A DNA stretch of 64,000 nt, from contig SVLJ01000002.1 of assembly GCA_015067995.1 (NCBI GenBank), positions 144,638 through 208,637 of the forward strand, given 5' to 3'. Source of the stretch: Oscillospiraceae bacterium (GTDB lineage Bacteria > Bacillota > Clostridia > Oscillospirales > Oscillospiraceae). A program made the position numbers and the translations under genes. The notes under the pieces are model-generated. The model worked only from the letters and a program-made list of their open reading frames with translations. It was not told where the DNA came from and did no database searches. Below, one piece after another: positions 30,869 to 39,353 of the stretch (within the stretch, counting starts at the first letter, position 1; each line of letters begins with the position of its first letter).

Positions 30869-31738
30869 TTACTCGATGGTGATCAGCTCGTACTCCCGGC
30901 TGCCCAGCCCCAGTGCGGCGGCGGCTTCGATGGTGTGAACGCCGTTGCGGCTTTCGATGCGCTCCAGCAGGTGTGCCTGACCGGGATCGTCCTTGGCGGC
31001 ATACACCAAGTCCAGACAGGCCTGATCGATGGCCACAGGGTCCAGAGAGGCCAGAACACCGATATCCTTCATGCAGGGATCCTCGGCCACGGCACAGCAG
31101 TCGCAGTCTACGGACATGTTGGCCATGACATTGATATAGGCGATCTTGTTTTCGAAGAACTCCATGACAGAACCGGCGGCGTCTGCCATGGATTCCAGAA
31201 AGCTGTTACGATCTGAGGTCCAGAATTCCTCCGGCTTGCCGACACCGTGAATATAGGCCTTGCCGTAAGCGGAAGCCACGCCGATGGAAAGCTGCTTCAG
31301 CGCGCCGCCGTAGCCGCCCATGGGATGGCCCTTGAAGTGGGAGAGCACCAGCATGCTGTCATAGTTGGTGATGTTCTTGCCCACGAAGTTTTTCCGGATG
31401 CACTTGCCATTGGGAATGGCCAGTTCCAGATCGGGACCTTCCGCATCCAGCAGATCCACATCAAAGCTGGTGTTCCAACCATGCTGACGCAGGGTATAGA
31501 GATGCTTGGCAGTGGTGTTGCGTCCGCCGTCGTAGGCGGTGTTGCATTCCGTCACCGTGCCGCCAACCTGATCAATGACAGGCTTCCAGAAAGCGGGACG
31601 CAGGAAGTTCTGGTTGCCGGGTTCGCCGGAGTGTACCTTGATGGCGACCTTGCCGGTGAGGGGCGCGTCCAGCAGCTGATAGAGTTTCAGAACGGTTTCG
31701 GCGGAAATGCAGCGGGAGAAATATACCTTGGATTTCAT
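30869..31738 (-). CDS. DUF362 domain-containing protein
   Basis: A 289-residue DUF362 protein. Family segments include KVAIKVHSGEPGNQNFLRP near the N-terminus, SMLVLSHFKGHPMGGYGGALK (about 130-150) and CDCCAVAEDPCMKDIGVLAS with a cysteine cluster (about 215-234). DUF362 proteins often associate with iron-sulfur enzymes in anaerobes, but their activity is not established; this copy has no separate ferredoxin domain. An AGGAGG lies upstream of the ATG. It is 37 bases downstream of the nitroreductase gene on the same strand. Confidence 0.9.
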   Translation of the reverse strand: MKSKVYFSRCISAETVLKLYQLLDAPLTGKVAIKVHSGEPGNQNFLRPAFWKPVIDQVGGTVTECNTAYDGGRNTTAKHLYTLRQHGWNTSFDVDLLDAEGPDLELAIPNGKCIRKNFVGKNITNYDSMLVLSHFKGHPMGGYGGALKQLSIGVASAYGKAYIHGVGKPEEFWTSDRNSFLESMADAAGSVMEFFENKIAYINVMANMSVDCDCCAVAEDPCMKDIGVLASLDPVAIDQACLDLVYAAKDDPGQAHLLERIESRNGVHTIEAAAALGLGSREYELITIE

Positions 31739-31775
31739 ATTGTATGCCTCCTGTTGTGTTCGGATGAATGTGTGA

Positions 31776-32510
31776 TTACAGCCGGAAAGTGCCGATATAG
31801 GCGTAGCCCTTTTTGCTGGGCGGCTGTGCTGCGGAGAAGAAGCGGAAGCTTTTCGGACAGGAAAGATAGAGGTGTGCCAGAGCGATGCCCATGTCGATGC
31901 GGTTCATTTTGCCAAGGACAGTTTGCTTCAGGAGCCCCTGAAGGGCACAAAACGCATGGATGTCTTCGCCATCATGGATAAAATACCATGGCTGACTGTT
32001 GACGGAGGATGGGGCCAGCCGCGCCGGCTCCAGGCGGATGTCCTCCTGATCGCTGATCTCACGGAGCGTTTTGCGCCGGAACTCTGCGGTGCTGCTGCGA
32101 AGCGGTGCGCCTTTGGGATGTCCGAAGGCGATCATAATGACGAACTGCAGGCCGTCTGCTTCCTGAGGTGCGCTGCTGCCCCGAGGATCCAGCTTTCCCA
32201 TGCCCAGCCAGCAGGTTCCCAGACCCAGTGACTGGATAAACAGTTCTGCCTGCTGGAACAGAAACCCTACATTTTCCGGCGCAAGAGGCAAATCTTCGGT
32301 AAAGATGGCCACATAGTGCGGCGTTTTCCACGGTAGAATACAGCGGACGGAATCAATGCCGATGATCTCTGCACGGACACGGATACCCGGAACCAGCGGA
32401 CGGCAGTGTGCGATGAAGTCGCGGATTTGCTGCAGCTCTGCCTCGGCTGCAGGCTCCATGGTAAAGCTGCGGGTGGTTTTGCGGCGATGGATGAGTTCGG
32501 CCGGTTCCAT
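31776..32510 (-). CDS. Nitroreductase family protein (TM1586 type)
   Basis: A 244-residue flavin protein of the putative TM1586-type nitroreductase subgroup. N-terminal HRRKTTRSFT is the FMN-phosphate motif; SLGLGTCWLGMG (about 105-116) and the C-terminal APSSVNSQPWYF, which follows a permuted order, are typical of these longer enzymes with two half-domains. The substrate is unknown. The ATG at 32510 has AAAGGAG nine bases upstream. Its promoter contains a perfect palindrome, so it is probably inducible. Confidence 0.87.
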   Translation of the reverse strand: MEPAELIHRRKTTRSFTMEPAAEAELQQIRDFIAHCRPLVPGIRVRAEIIGIDSVRCILPWKTPHYVAIFTEDLPLAPENVGFLFQQAELFIQSLGLGTCWLGMGKLDPRGSSAPQEADGLQFVIMIAFGHPKGAPLRSSTAEFRRKTLREISDQEDIRLEPARLAPSSVNSQPWYFIHDGEDIHAFCALQGLLKQTVLGKMNRIDMGIALAHLYLSCPKSFRFFSAAQPPSKKGYAYIGTFRL

Positions 32511-32539
32511 CAAAGCACTCCTTTGTATTGATTACTTAA

Positions 32540-32572
32540 CAGCAGAATACCGCATTCTGCTGCTGATTGCAA
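32540..32572 (-). promoter_or_regulatory. Nitroreductase promoter with palindromic operator
   Basis: CAGCAGAAT (32540-32548), five bases, ATTCTGCTG (32554-32562) form a perfect 9-base-arm palindrome. On the minus strand TTGCAA (32572-32567) is the -35 and TATTCT (32549-32544) the -10, 17 bases apart, so the palindrome covers the -10 and most of the spacer, an ideal repressor site. Confidence 0.75.
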
Positions 32573-32727
32573 GGGCAGAGGAAAAGAAAGGAATTGGCAT
32601 GCTGCGGCGATAAGCAGGGATGATAGCGGCCTTCATGACAGAAAATATCACCGAAGCAAAGGAGAAGGAGAATGGAAATTTTGGCTCAGAAACCATCGAA
32701 AACCTTGAATTTTTTCCGAAAATCCAA

Positions 32728-32756
32728 TTTACAAGTGTATGTTTTTTTGCTATAAT
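32728..32756 (+). promoter_or_regulatory. Promoter of the CofE-like gene
   Basis: TTTACA at 32728-32733 and a perfect TATAAT at 32751-32756 have a 17-base spacer. The region 32573-32727 shows no gene or clear structure. Confidence 0.87.
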
Positions 32757-32826
32757 GCTAAAGTTAGAAAAGATATGAGACACGATCAAAGTTGTGTTAT
32801 CTGAATTTTAAAGGGAGTGTTCCATT

Positions 32827-34020
32827 ATGAGTCGTATGGTCGGAACTGTTTCCAGAGGTATTCGTGCACCCATCATCCGTGCCGGTGAAGATCTGGCCGC
32901 CATCGTTACCGATTCTGTGCTGGCAGCCGCTGCTGACGGCGGATTTGCTATTCGTGAGCGTGATATCGTGGCTCTGACGGAGTCCATTGTGGCTCGCGTT
33001 CAGGGAAACTATGCTTCTGTGGATGATATTGCCGCCGATGTCCGCGCCAAGCTGGGCGGGGAAACTATCGGTGTGATCTTCCCCATTCTCAGCCGCAACC
33101 GTTTTGCCATCTGCCTGCGGGGCATTGCCAAGGGCGCCAAGAAAGTGGTGCTGATGCTCAGCTATCCCTCTGATGAAGTGGGCAACCATCTTGTCAGCCT
33201 GGATGCCATTGATGAGAAGGACGTGGATCCCTATCGTGATGTACTGTCTCTGGAGAGGTATCGTGAGCTGTTTGGCTACGAGAAGCATCCCTTCACCGGC
33301 GTGGACTATGTGGAGTATTACGAATCCCTGATTCGGGAGAGCGGTGCAGAGGTGGAGATTATCTTCGGCAACGATCCCCGTGCCATTCTGAAGTATACCA
33401 AGAACGTCCTGTGCTGTGACATTCATACCCGTGCCCGTACCAAGCGCATCCTGAAGGCTGCCGGTGCTGAGCGCGTTTGCGGTATGGACGAGATCCTGAA
33501 TGCTCCTGTTGGCGGCAGCGGCTACAATGAGAAGTACGGTTTGCTGGGCTCCAATAAGGCTACGGAGGATCAGGTGAAGCTGTTCCCCCGGGATTGTCAG
33601 GATCTGGTGGAAGATATCCAGAAGCGTCTTCTGGAAGCCACCGGTGCCAGAGTGGAGGTCATGGTCTACGGTGACGGCGCATTCAAGGATCCCGTGGGCA
33701 AGATCTGGGAGCTGGCCGACCCCGTGGTTTCTCCCGCATATACCTCCGGCTTGGAGGGAACGCCCAACGAGCTGAAGCTGAAGTATCTGGCGGACAACGA
33801 GTTCAGCCACCTCTCCGGTGATGCTCTGAAGGATGCCATCAAGGGCAAGATTCAGGAAAAGGACGACAATCTGGTGGGTCAGATGGCTTCCGAGGGCACC
33901 ACGCCCCGCCGCCTGACCGATCTGATCGGCTCTCTGTGCGACCTGACTTCCGGCTCCGGCGACAAGGGTACTCCCATTGTCTATATTCAGGGCTATTTCG
34001 ACAACTATACCACCGAATGA
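32827..34020 (+). CDS. CofE-like F420-0:gamma-glutamyl ligase domain protein
   Basis: A 397-residue protein with the CofE-type ligase fold: GTVSRGIRAPIIRAGEDLA at the start, ALTESIVARVQGNY (about 44-57), and SRNRFAICLRGIAKGAKKVV. CofE adds glutamates to coenzyme F420, but F420 is not known in Clostridia of this kind and no other F420 gene is seen, so a different amide ligase reaction is likely. GGGAGTG precedes the ATG. It is a single-gene unit bounded by a consensus promoter and a terminator. Confidence 0.85.
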   Translation: MSRMVGTVSRGIRAPIIRAGEDLAAIVTDSVLAAAADGGFAIRERDIVALTESIVARVQGNYASVDDIAADVRAKLGGETIGVIFPILSRNRFAICLRGIAKGAKKVVLMLSYPSDEVGNHLVSLDAIDEKDVDPYRDVLSLERYRELFGYEKHPFTGVDYVEYYESLIRESGAEVEIIFGNDPRAILKYTKNVLCCDIHTRARTKRILKAAGAERVCGMDEILNAPVGGSGYNEKYGLLGSNKATEDQVKLFPRDCQDLVEDIQKRLLEATGARVEVMVYGDGAFKDPVGKIWELADPVVSPAYTSGLEGTPNELKLKYLADNEFSHLSGDALKDAIKGKIQEKDDNLVGQMASEGTTPRRLTDLIGSLCDLTSGSGDKGTPIVYIQGYFDNYTTE

Positions 34021-34030
34021 TTTTTCTGAA

Positions 34031-34057
34031 AACACGCCGCAGCTGCGGCGTGTTTTT
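34031..34057 (+). terminator. Intrinsic terminator of the CofE-like gene
   Basis: AACACGCCGCAG pairs with CTGCGGCGTGTT, then TTT. Confidence 0.9.
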
Positions 34058-34086
34058 TGTATACAGAGGTTTCCTGCAAAAACGGA

Positions 34087-34114
34087 TTGACAATCCGCAG
34101 AAACAGCATATAAT
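34087..34114 (+). promoter_or_regulatory. Promoter of the PLP enzyme gene
   Basis: Perfect TTGACA at 34087-34092 and TATAAT at 34109-34114 with a 16-base spacer. Confidence 0.88.
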
Positions 34115-34170
34115 TAAATACAATTTAACTACTTGAGACGATGTATTGCGTCAAACAGGGAGGAACTGCC

Positions 34171-35289
34171 ATGAAGATTCGTGAAATGGCCACGCCGGCG
34201 ATTCTGCTGGACATGGATGCGCTGGAGCGCAATATCAGTAACTATCAGAATATGTGTGACCTTTACGACAAGGAAATGTGGCCCATGGTGAAGACCCACA
34301 AGTCTCTGACCATTGCCAAAATGCAGGCGGAGGCCGGAGCCTCCGGATTTCTGTGCGGCACGCTGGATGAGTGTGAGGCGTTGTGCGAGGCGGGGCATCG
34401 GAATCTGATGTATGCGTATCCCGTTGCCAGTGCCGCTTCTGTGAAGCGGGTCATTGAGCTGAGCCGCAAGTGTAATTTTATCATCCGTCTGGATACTGTG
34501 GAGGCTGCGGAGATCGTGGATGCTGCTGCCCGCGAAGCGGGCGTGATCATCCGGTATACGATCATTGTGGACTGCGGTCTGCATCGGTTCGGTGTTGCAC
34601 CGGACAAGGTGGAGGAGCTGGCAGCCAGACTGGCTGCCTTTGAAAACCTGGAGCCCATGGGCATTTCCACCCATCCCGGCGCCGTGTATGCTGCGGAGGA
34701 ACCCGGACAGGTGCCCATCTATGTGGAGGCGGAGACTGGCGCACTGGCGATCGCCGCAGAGGGCATGCGCGAAGCCGGTATTGAGCCGGAGATCATCTCC
34801 AGCGGTTCCACGCCTACCTTTGCACTGTCCATTGACGACCCCAATATTGGAATCTACCATCCAGGCAACTACGTGTTCAACGATTGCATCCAGATGTCCA
34901 ACGGCAGCGCCAAGGAAGAGGATTGCGCGCTGACGGTGCTGGCTACGGTGATCTCTCATCCGTCTGAAGAGCTGTTCATCTGCGACGCCGGCGCCAAGTG
35001 TCTGGGACTGGATCAGGGCGCTCACGGAAATTCTGCCATCGTGGGCTTTGGCCGTGTCATCGGACATCCTGAGCTGATTGTCAGCGGTCTGTCCGAGGAG
35101 GTTGGCAAGCTGAAGGTGAAGGAAGGGGAGACCACTGCGCTGAAGGTGGGCGATCAGATCCGCATGATCCCCAACCATTCCTGCTCTACCGCCAACCTTA
35201 CCGATCATTACATCGCTGTGCGCGGCGAGGACGTGGAAGGCACCATCCGGGTGGATATTCGCGGAAACCGCTGCAACTGGGAATTCTGA
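34171..35289 (+). CDS. D-threonine aldolase / D-serine dehydratase-like PLP enzyme
   Basis: A 372-residue fold-type III PLP enzyme of the D-TA/DSD1 family. WPMVKTHKS (about 38-46) contains the PLP lysine; YTIIVDCGLHRFGV and SSGSTPTF are cofactor-binding segments; the C-terminal IPNHSCSTANL holds the histidine and cysteine that bind the divalent metal. The family cleaves or dehydrates D-beta-hydroxy amino acids. The ATG at 34171 has GGGAGGA seven bases before it, better than the start at 34141. It is flanked by its own promoter and terminator. Confidence 0.92.
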   Translation: MKIREMATPAILLDMDALERNISNYQNMCDLYDKEMWPMVKTHKSLTIAKMQAEAGASGFLCGTLDECEALCEAGHRNLMYAYPVASAASVKRVIELSRKCNFIIRLDTVEAAEIVDAAAREAGVIIRYTIIVDCGLHRFGVAPDKVEELAARLAAFENLEPMGISTHPGAVYAAEEPGQVPIYVEAETGALAIAAEGMREAGIEPEIISSGSTPTFALSIDDPNIGIYHPGNYVFNDCIQMSNGSAKEEDCALTVLATVISHPSEELFICDAGAKCLGLDQGAHGNSAIVGFGRVIGHPELIVSGLSEEVGKLKVKEGETTALKVGDQIRMIPNHSCSTANLTDHYIAVRGEDVEGTIRVDIRGNRCNWEF

Positions 35290-35300
35290 GGAAAATGAAA

Positions 35301-35337
35301 ACGCATCCCGAACCGCCAGGTTCGGGATGCGTTGTTT
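35301..35337. terminator. Terminator between convergent genes
   Basis: ACGCATCCCGAACC (35301-35314) and GGTTCGGGATGCGT (35319-35332) form a 14-pair stem. Confidence 0.85.
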
Positions 35338-35348
35338 CTGGAAGCGAG

Positions 35349-35900
35349 TTACAGACCGGGGAAGGTGATGGCGAACACGAGGACAGCGGGCTTTTCGCTG
35401 TTGTTGAACCAGGCGTGCTTCACCAGCGGCGGAATACGGATGCTGTCTCCCGCATGGAAGTGAATGGGAGAATCATCCAGATGCAGCGTCATTTCGCCTT
35501 CCAGCAGCAGGGCTACTTCTTCGCCCTTGTGTGCCATGTTGGAATCCGTAGTGGAATGGCCGGGTTGCAGCGTCATGGTATAGAAGGAGAGGGCGCTGGC
35601 CGTGTCCGGCGTCAGCAATTCATAATCCACACCGCCTTCAATGATGTGGCGGCGGTTTTCCGGATGCACAAGGCCGTTGGGATGAGGAGCCTCTGCTGCC
35701 ATAAAAATGCGAAACAGGGGTACGTCCAGTACGGCGGAGATGGAGCGCAGCGTATTCAGTGATGGATTGGCCAGATCGCGCTCAATCTGGCTGAGCATGG
35801 AGGAGGTGATGCCGACCTTCTCGGCCAGTGCCTTCAGCGTAATGCCCTGCAGCTGGCGATAGTGCCGGATTCGCTGGCCAATATTTACGTTGTGATCCAT
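35349..35900 (-). CDS. XRE-cupin transcriptional regulator
   Basis: A 183-residue regulator: an XRE helix-turn-helix (about 6-62, LKALAEKVGITSSMLSQIER) followed by a cupin (about 105-180, MAHKGEEVALLLEGEMTLHL and PPLVKHAWFNN) that would bind a small ligand or metal. This is the usual PuuR-like layout, often controlling amine or amino acid genes. The ATG at 35900 is chosen; another at 35924 is in frame. An 18-base palindrome lies over its promoter. The divergent neighbour is the M18 peptidase gene. Confidence 0.93.
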   Translation of the reverse strand: MDHNVNIGQRIRHYRQLQGITLKALAEKVGITSSMLSQIERDLANPSLNTLRSISAVLDVPLFRIFMAAEAPHPNGLVHPENRRHIIEGGVDYELLTPDTASALSFYTMTLQPGHSTTDSNMAHKGEEVALLLEGEMTLHLDDSPIHFHAGDSIRIPPLVKHAWFNNSEKPAVLVFAITFPGL

Positions 35901-35944
35901 ATTCCAAATTCTCCTGCTTTCCATGAATGAATTTCATGATTTAA

Positions 35945-35962
35945 CTCTATGTTACCATAGAG
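35945..35962 (-). promoter_or_regulatory. Palindromic operator before the XRE-cupin gene
   Basis: CTCTATG-TTAC-CATAGAG is a perfect 7-base-arm palindrome 45 bases before the start codon. On the minus strand it overlaps a possible -10 (TAACAT), suggesting self-repression. Confidence 0.6.
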
Positions 35963-36079
35963 CGCAGGGAAATAGCAATCCCGAAGTGGATAAAAAAGCG
36001 CAATTTTTGCTATTATTTTCGATAAAAACTGTTTTTTTGAGCAATATAGAGGAACAGCGCGATGACATTTTCCAAAAAC

Positions 36080-36108
36080 TTGATTTTTTACTGCGTTTTG
36101 GATATGCT
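36080..36108 (+). promoter_or_regulatory. Promoter of the M18 peptidase gene
   Basis: TTGATT at 36080-36085 and TATGCT at 36103-36108 have a 17-base spacer. Confidence 0.65.
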
Positions 36109-36140
36109 GTTACTATCTCAGCGTGAAAGAGAGGGCAATT

Positions 36141-37445
36141 ATGGAAAATACAACTGTCCGGCGGCTGATGAAGTATCTGGATGCCAGCCCCAGCTGCTAT
36201 CATGCAACAGAGAATCTAAAAAAGCGTTTGTTGGATAGCGGGTATCAACTGCTTCGAGAATCTGAAGTTTGGAAATTGCAGCACGGTGGAAAATACGTTG
36301 TGATCCGCAACGACTCGTCACTGATTGCATTCCGTATTCCGGCGGAAGTTACCGGTGGATTTATGATGGCGGCGGCTCACAGCGACTTTCCTGCGCTGAA
36401 GCTGCGGGAAGCGACAGAGACAGAGTCCGGTGGAACGCTGGTGCTCACCACGGAGCCGTATGGCGGCATGATCTTCTCCTCGTGGATGGATCGGCCCTTG
36501 TCGGTTGCCGGACGTGTGATGACGGATGAAGACGGCTGTCTGCGAACTCGGCTGGTAAACGTGGACCGGGATCTGCTGGTGATTCCTAATGTTGCACCCC
36601 ATATGAATCGTAGCATCAATGATGGTGCGGCTCTGAAACCCAATGTGGATCTGCGTCCCGTGATGGGAACTGCCGATGACAAAGGGAAACTCCGGGCGAT
36701 GGTAGCAGAAGCCGCCGACGTGAAGGAAGAGGATATCCTGTCCTCTGAGCTTTTCCTGTATCCGCGTATTCGCGGGACGCTGGTGGGAGCGGAGGAGCAA
36801 TACATTCTGTCTCCCCGTCTGGATGATCTTCAGTGTGCATTTACCTGTACAGAAGGATTTCTCCGTGCTGCGGAAAGCCGCAGCATACCGGTGCTGTGCG
36901 TGTTCAACAATGAGGAAGTGGGAAGCGGGACACTGCAAGGCGCCAATTCCGACTTTTTGGGCAATGTGCTCAAGCGGATCAGTCAGGCGATGGGCCGTAC
37001 AGAGGAAGCCCATCTGGCGGCTCTGGCAGAGAGCTTCATGGTATCGGCGGATAACGCACATGCCGTGCATCCAAATCATCCTGAATATGCGGACGTGAAT
37101 GAAAAGGTGACCATCAACGGCGGTGTGGCGGTGAAGTTTAACGCCAACCAGAAGTATTCTACGGATGCCGTTTCTGCCGCGGTCTTCCGTCGGATCTGCC
37201 GCATGGCAGATGCGCCGGTTCAGTCCTACAGCAACCGTGCGGATATGCCGGGCGGTTCTACCCTGGGCAACATCAGCATTACAAGGGTTTCGGTGCCGAC
37301 GGTGGATGTGGGCTTGCCCCAGTTGGCCATGCATTCTGCCTGTGAACTGGCAGGTGTGGAGGATACTGAGCATATGGCGCGGATCATGGAAATTTACTTC
37401 TCCTGCACGCTGCGCCGTGCTGCGGACGGCGGTATTCTGCTGTAA
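36141..37445 (+). CDS. M18 family aspartyl aminopeptidase
   Basis: A 434-residue tetrahedral aminopeptidase of family M18 (ApeB/DAP). Metal and catalytic segments are visible: AAAHSDFPAL (about 78, first zinc histidine), SINDGAALKPN (bridging region), LDDLQCAF (about 233), FNNEEVGSG (about 259-267, glutamate pair), and DNAHAVHPN near 308 and MPGGSTLG near 370. It trims acidic or neutral N-terminal residues in the cytosol. AGAGAGGG precedes the ATG at 36141. Confidence 0.95.
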   Translation: MENTTVRRLMKYLDASPSCYHATENLKKRLLDSGYQLLRESEVWKLQHGGKYVVIRNDSSLIAFRIPAEVTGGFMMAAAHSDFPALKLREATETESGGTLVLTTEPYGGMIFSSWMDRPLSVAGRVMTDEDGCLRTRLVNVDRDLLVIPNVAPHMNRSINDGAALKPNVDLRPVMGTADDKGKLRAMVAEAADVKEEDILSSELFLYPRIRGTLVGAEEQYILSPRLDDLQCAFTCTEGFLRAAESRSIPVLCVFNNEEVGSGTLQGANSDFLGNVLKRISQAMGRTEEAHLAALAESFMVSADNAHAVHPNHPEYADVNEKVTINGGVAVKFNANQKYSTDAVSAAVFRRICRMADAPVQSYSNRADMPGGSTLGNISITRVSVPTVDVGLPQLAMHSACELAGVEDTEHMARIMEIYFSCTLRRAADGGILL

Positions 37446-37464
37446 ACAACGGATAAATATGGAA

Positions 37465-37496
37465 TTACCCCCGGAGAATGATCTCTCCGGGGGTAA
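37465..37496. terminator. Terminator between convergent genes
   Basis: TTACCCCCGGAGA pairs with TCTCCGGGGGTAA; it serves the M18 gene and possibly the regulator ending at 37511. Confidence 0.8.
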
Positions 37497-37510
37497 ATGC
37501 ATTCTGCGGC

Positions 37511-37885
37511 TCAGTGATCTTCTGCTTTCTCAAGGAATGCCAGAATACAGCGATAGGTCTCGTCGCTGAGACTATGCTCCATTTTGCAGGCGTCCTCTGC
37601 GGCGGTTTCTTCGGATACGCCCATCAGCTGGAAGAGGCGTGTGATGGCGGTATGCCGCTGGTAAACCTGAGAAGCGATGGCCATGCCGCTGTCCGTCAGG
37701 GTCAGCGTTCCGTCTTCCGCCATACAGACGTGGCCGCTTTCCCGCAGCTTTTTCATGGCAATGCTGATACTGGGCTTGGAATACCCCAGCTCATTGACAA
37801 TATCAATGGAACGGACCTGCCCCAATCGTTTTTGCAGGACCAGTATGGATTCCAGATAGTCTTCTGCGGATTGATGAATAGCCAT
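37511..37885 (-). CDS. DtxR/MntR family metal-dependent regulator
   Basis: A 124-residue regulator with a winged helix (about 5-65, VRSIDIVNELGYSKPSISIAMKKL) and a dimerisation domain (about 70-124). The C-terminal SH3 domain of long DtxR proteins is absent, as in MntR. Metal ligands are mixed: SAEDYLESI has the aspartate and glutamate of MntR, H77-like is in YQRHTAITRL, and CKMEH carries the DtxR-type cysteine. It probably senses manganese or iron. The ATG at 37885 has AAGGAGG seven bases before it; a longer frame lacks support. Confidence 0.9.
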   Translation of the reverse strand: MAIHQSAEDYLESILVLQKRLGQVRSIDIVNELGYSKPSISIAMKKLRESGHVCMAEDGTLTLTDSGMAIASQVYQRHTAITRLFQLMGVSEETAAEDACKMEHSLSDETYRCILAFLEKAEDH

Positions 37886-38097
37886 GGAGAAGTCCTCCTT
37901 TTCTGTGGAATGCTCTGCGTTGTCTTCTGCCATGTTACCATAAGTACCGAGGATTGCCAAGGGGGTTTCGGCAGAAAGACGCAAAGAGCTGGGAACAGGC
38001 AGAACGGCTGATTTCGCTCATATATCGTCCTGCGGGAAGCAGTGAGCAATAGTTAAGCAATAGCGAATCCCTTTTTCAAACAGTTACCCTGGAAAAG

Positions 38098-38132
38098 TTA
38101 AAAAAAGACCTGAAATCGCAAGATTTCAGGTC
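38098..38132 (-). terminator. Intrinsic terminator of tRNA-Ala
   Basis: AGACCTGAAATC, loop GCAA and its perfect complement lie four bases after the tRNA 3' end on the minus strand, followed by a T-run. Confidence 0.92.
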
Positions 38133-38135
38133 TTT

Positions 38136-38211
38136 TGGTGGAGATAAGCGGGATCGAACCGCTGACCTCTTGACTGCCAGTCAAGCGCTCTCCCAGCTGA
38201 GCTATACCCCC
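38136..38211 (-). tRNA. tRNA-Ala (anticodon GGC)
   Basis: On the minus strand the acceptor GGGGGTA pairs with TATCTCC (two G-U). The anticodon loop is CTGGCAG (GGC), the T loop TTCGATC, discriminator A, and CCA is encoded at 38138-38136. Confidence 0.97.
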
Positions 38212-38245
38212 GAATGTTCAGGCCTGTTGGCCTCGAACAATGGAT

Positions 38246-38274
38246 ACTATATCAGAACAAAATGTGTTTGTCAA
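38246..38274 (-). promoter_or_regulatory. Promoter of tRNA-Ala
   Basis: Minus-strand TTGACA (38274-38269) and TATAGT (38251-38246) with a 17-base spacer. The rest of 38275-38404 holds no gene. Confidence 0.87.
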
Positions 38275-38404
38275 CACCTATTTTTGCTTTTTTGAAAAAA
38301 TTTGAGGGATGTTTAGATACCTCCGGTATTTTACGCATGAGATGTGTCAACATGGATGGAGGTGCATTCAGGGATCGGTTGCGGAGCGAGCGATAGAAGG
38401 AGTA

Positions 38405-38433
38405 TTGCAATGTTTCTGCGTGTGGGATATACT
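38405..38433 (+). promoter_or_regulatory. Promoter of the fumarase operon
   Basis: TTGCAA at 38405-38410 and TATACT at 38428-38433 have a 17-base spacer. A small CACACG/CGTGTG hairpin lies in the leader near 38452-38468. Confidence 0.75.
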
Positions 38434-38510
38434 ATAAAATTGAAACTTCCACACGTGTTCGTCGTGTGAAAGACAAGTGGGATCGCGTCAGATTCCGAAG
38501 GAGGAGCGCT

Positions 38511-39353
38511 ATGAGAGAATTGCCTGTAGCACGCATTACGGAGGCGGTGGAACGGCTTTGTATGAACGCCTGTTATCATCTTCCTGCCGATGTCAAGGAT
38601 GCGGTGGAGCGCTGTCGTGCCTGTGAAGATGGCGCCATTGCGGCAACCGTTTTGGACCAGATCATTGAGAACTATCGAATCGCGGACCGCGAGAATGTGC
38701 CGATCTGTCAGGATACCGGTATGGCCTGTGTGTTTTTGGAAATTGGTCAGGATGTCCACTTGGTGGGCGGTGACCTTTCTGAGGCTGTTCACGAAGGCGT
38801 TCGCCGCGGCTATGTCAACGGCTATCTGCGTAAATCTGTAGTGTCGGATCCTGTGCGCCGTGGAAACACAGGTGACAATACGCCTGCTATGCTGTATACA
38901 GAAGTCGTTCCGGGCGATCGCGTGAAAATTACCGTGGGTCCCAAAGGCTTTGGCAGTGAGAACATGAGTGCCATCCGGATGTTCAAGCCGTCTGCGGGAT
39001 TGCAGGGAATCCGTGACTTCATTCTGGAAACGGTGGAAAATGCGGGAGCGAATCCCTGCCCTCCTGTTGTGGTGGGCGTGGGAATCGGCGGCACCTTTGA
39101 CAAGGCGGCTCTGCTGGCGAAAAAGGCGCTGATGCGACCGTTGGATATCCGGAATTCGGATCCGTTCTATGCGGAGCTGGAGGTAGAGATGCTGGATAAG
39201 ATCAACGAGCTGGGAATCGGGCCTCAGGGGTTTGGAGGCAAAACCACGGCCATTGCTGTCAACATCGAAACGCTGCCCACCCATATTGCGGGTATGCCTT
39301 GCGCCATCAATATCAATTGCCATGCCACACGCCATCAGACGGAGGTTCTGTAA
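38511..39353 (+). CDS. Class I fumarate hydratase / tartrate dehydratase alpha subunit
   Basis: A 280-residue alpha subunit of the oxygen-sensitive [4Fe-4S] fumarase/L-tartrate dehydratase family. Cluster cysteines are in PICQDTGMACVF (about 60), and ANPCPPVVVGVGIGGTFDKAALLAKKAL and INCHATRH carry the other conserved residues. With the beta subunit it interconverts fumarate and malate, or dehydrates tartrate. The ATG at 38511 has AAGGAGG before it; the beta gene ATG follows the TAA without a gap. Confidence 0.94.
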   Translation: MRELPVARITEAVERLCMNACYHLPADVKDAVERCRACEDGAIAATVLDQIIENYRIADRENVPICQDTGMACVFLEIGQDVHLVGGDLSEAVHEGVRRGYVNGYLRKSVVSDPVRRGNTGDNTPAMLYTEVVPGDRVKITVGPKGFGSENMSAIRMFKPSAGLQGIRDFILETVENAGANPCPPVVVGVGIGGTFDKAALLAKKALMRPLDIRNSDPFYAELEVEMLDKINELGIGPQGFGGKTTAIAVNIETLPTHIAGMPCAININCHATRHQTEVL

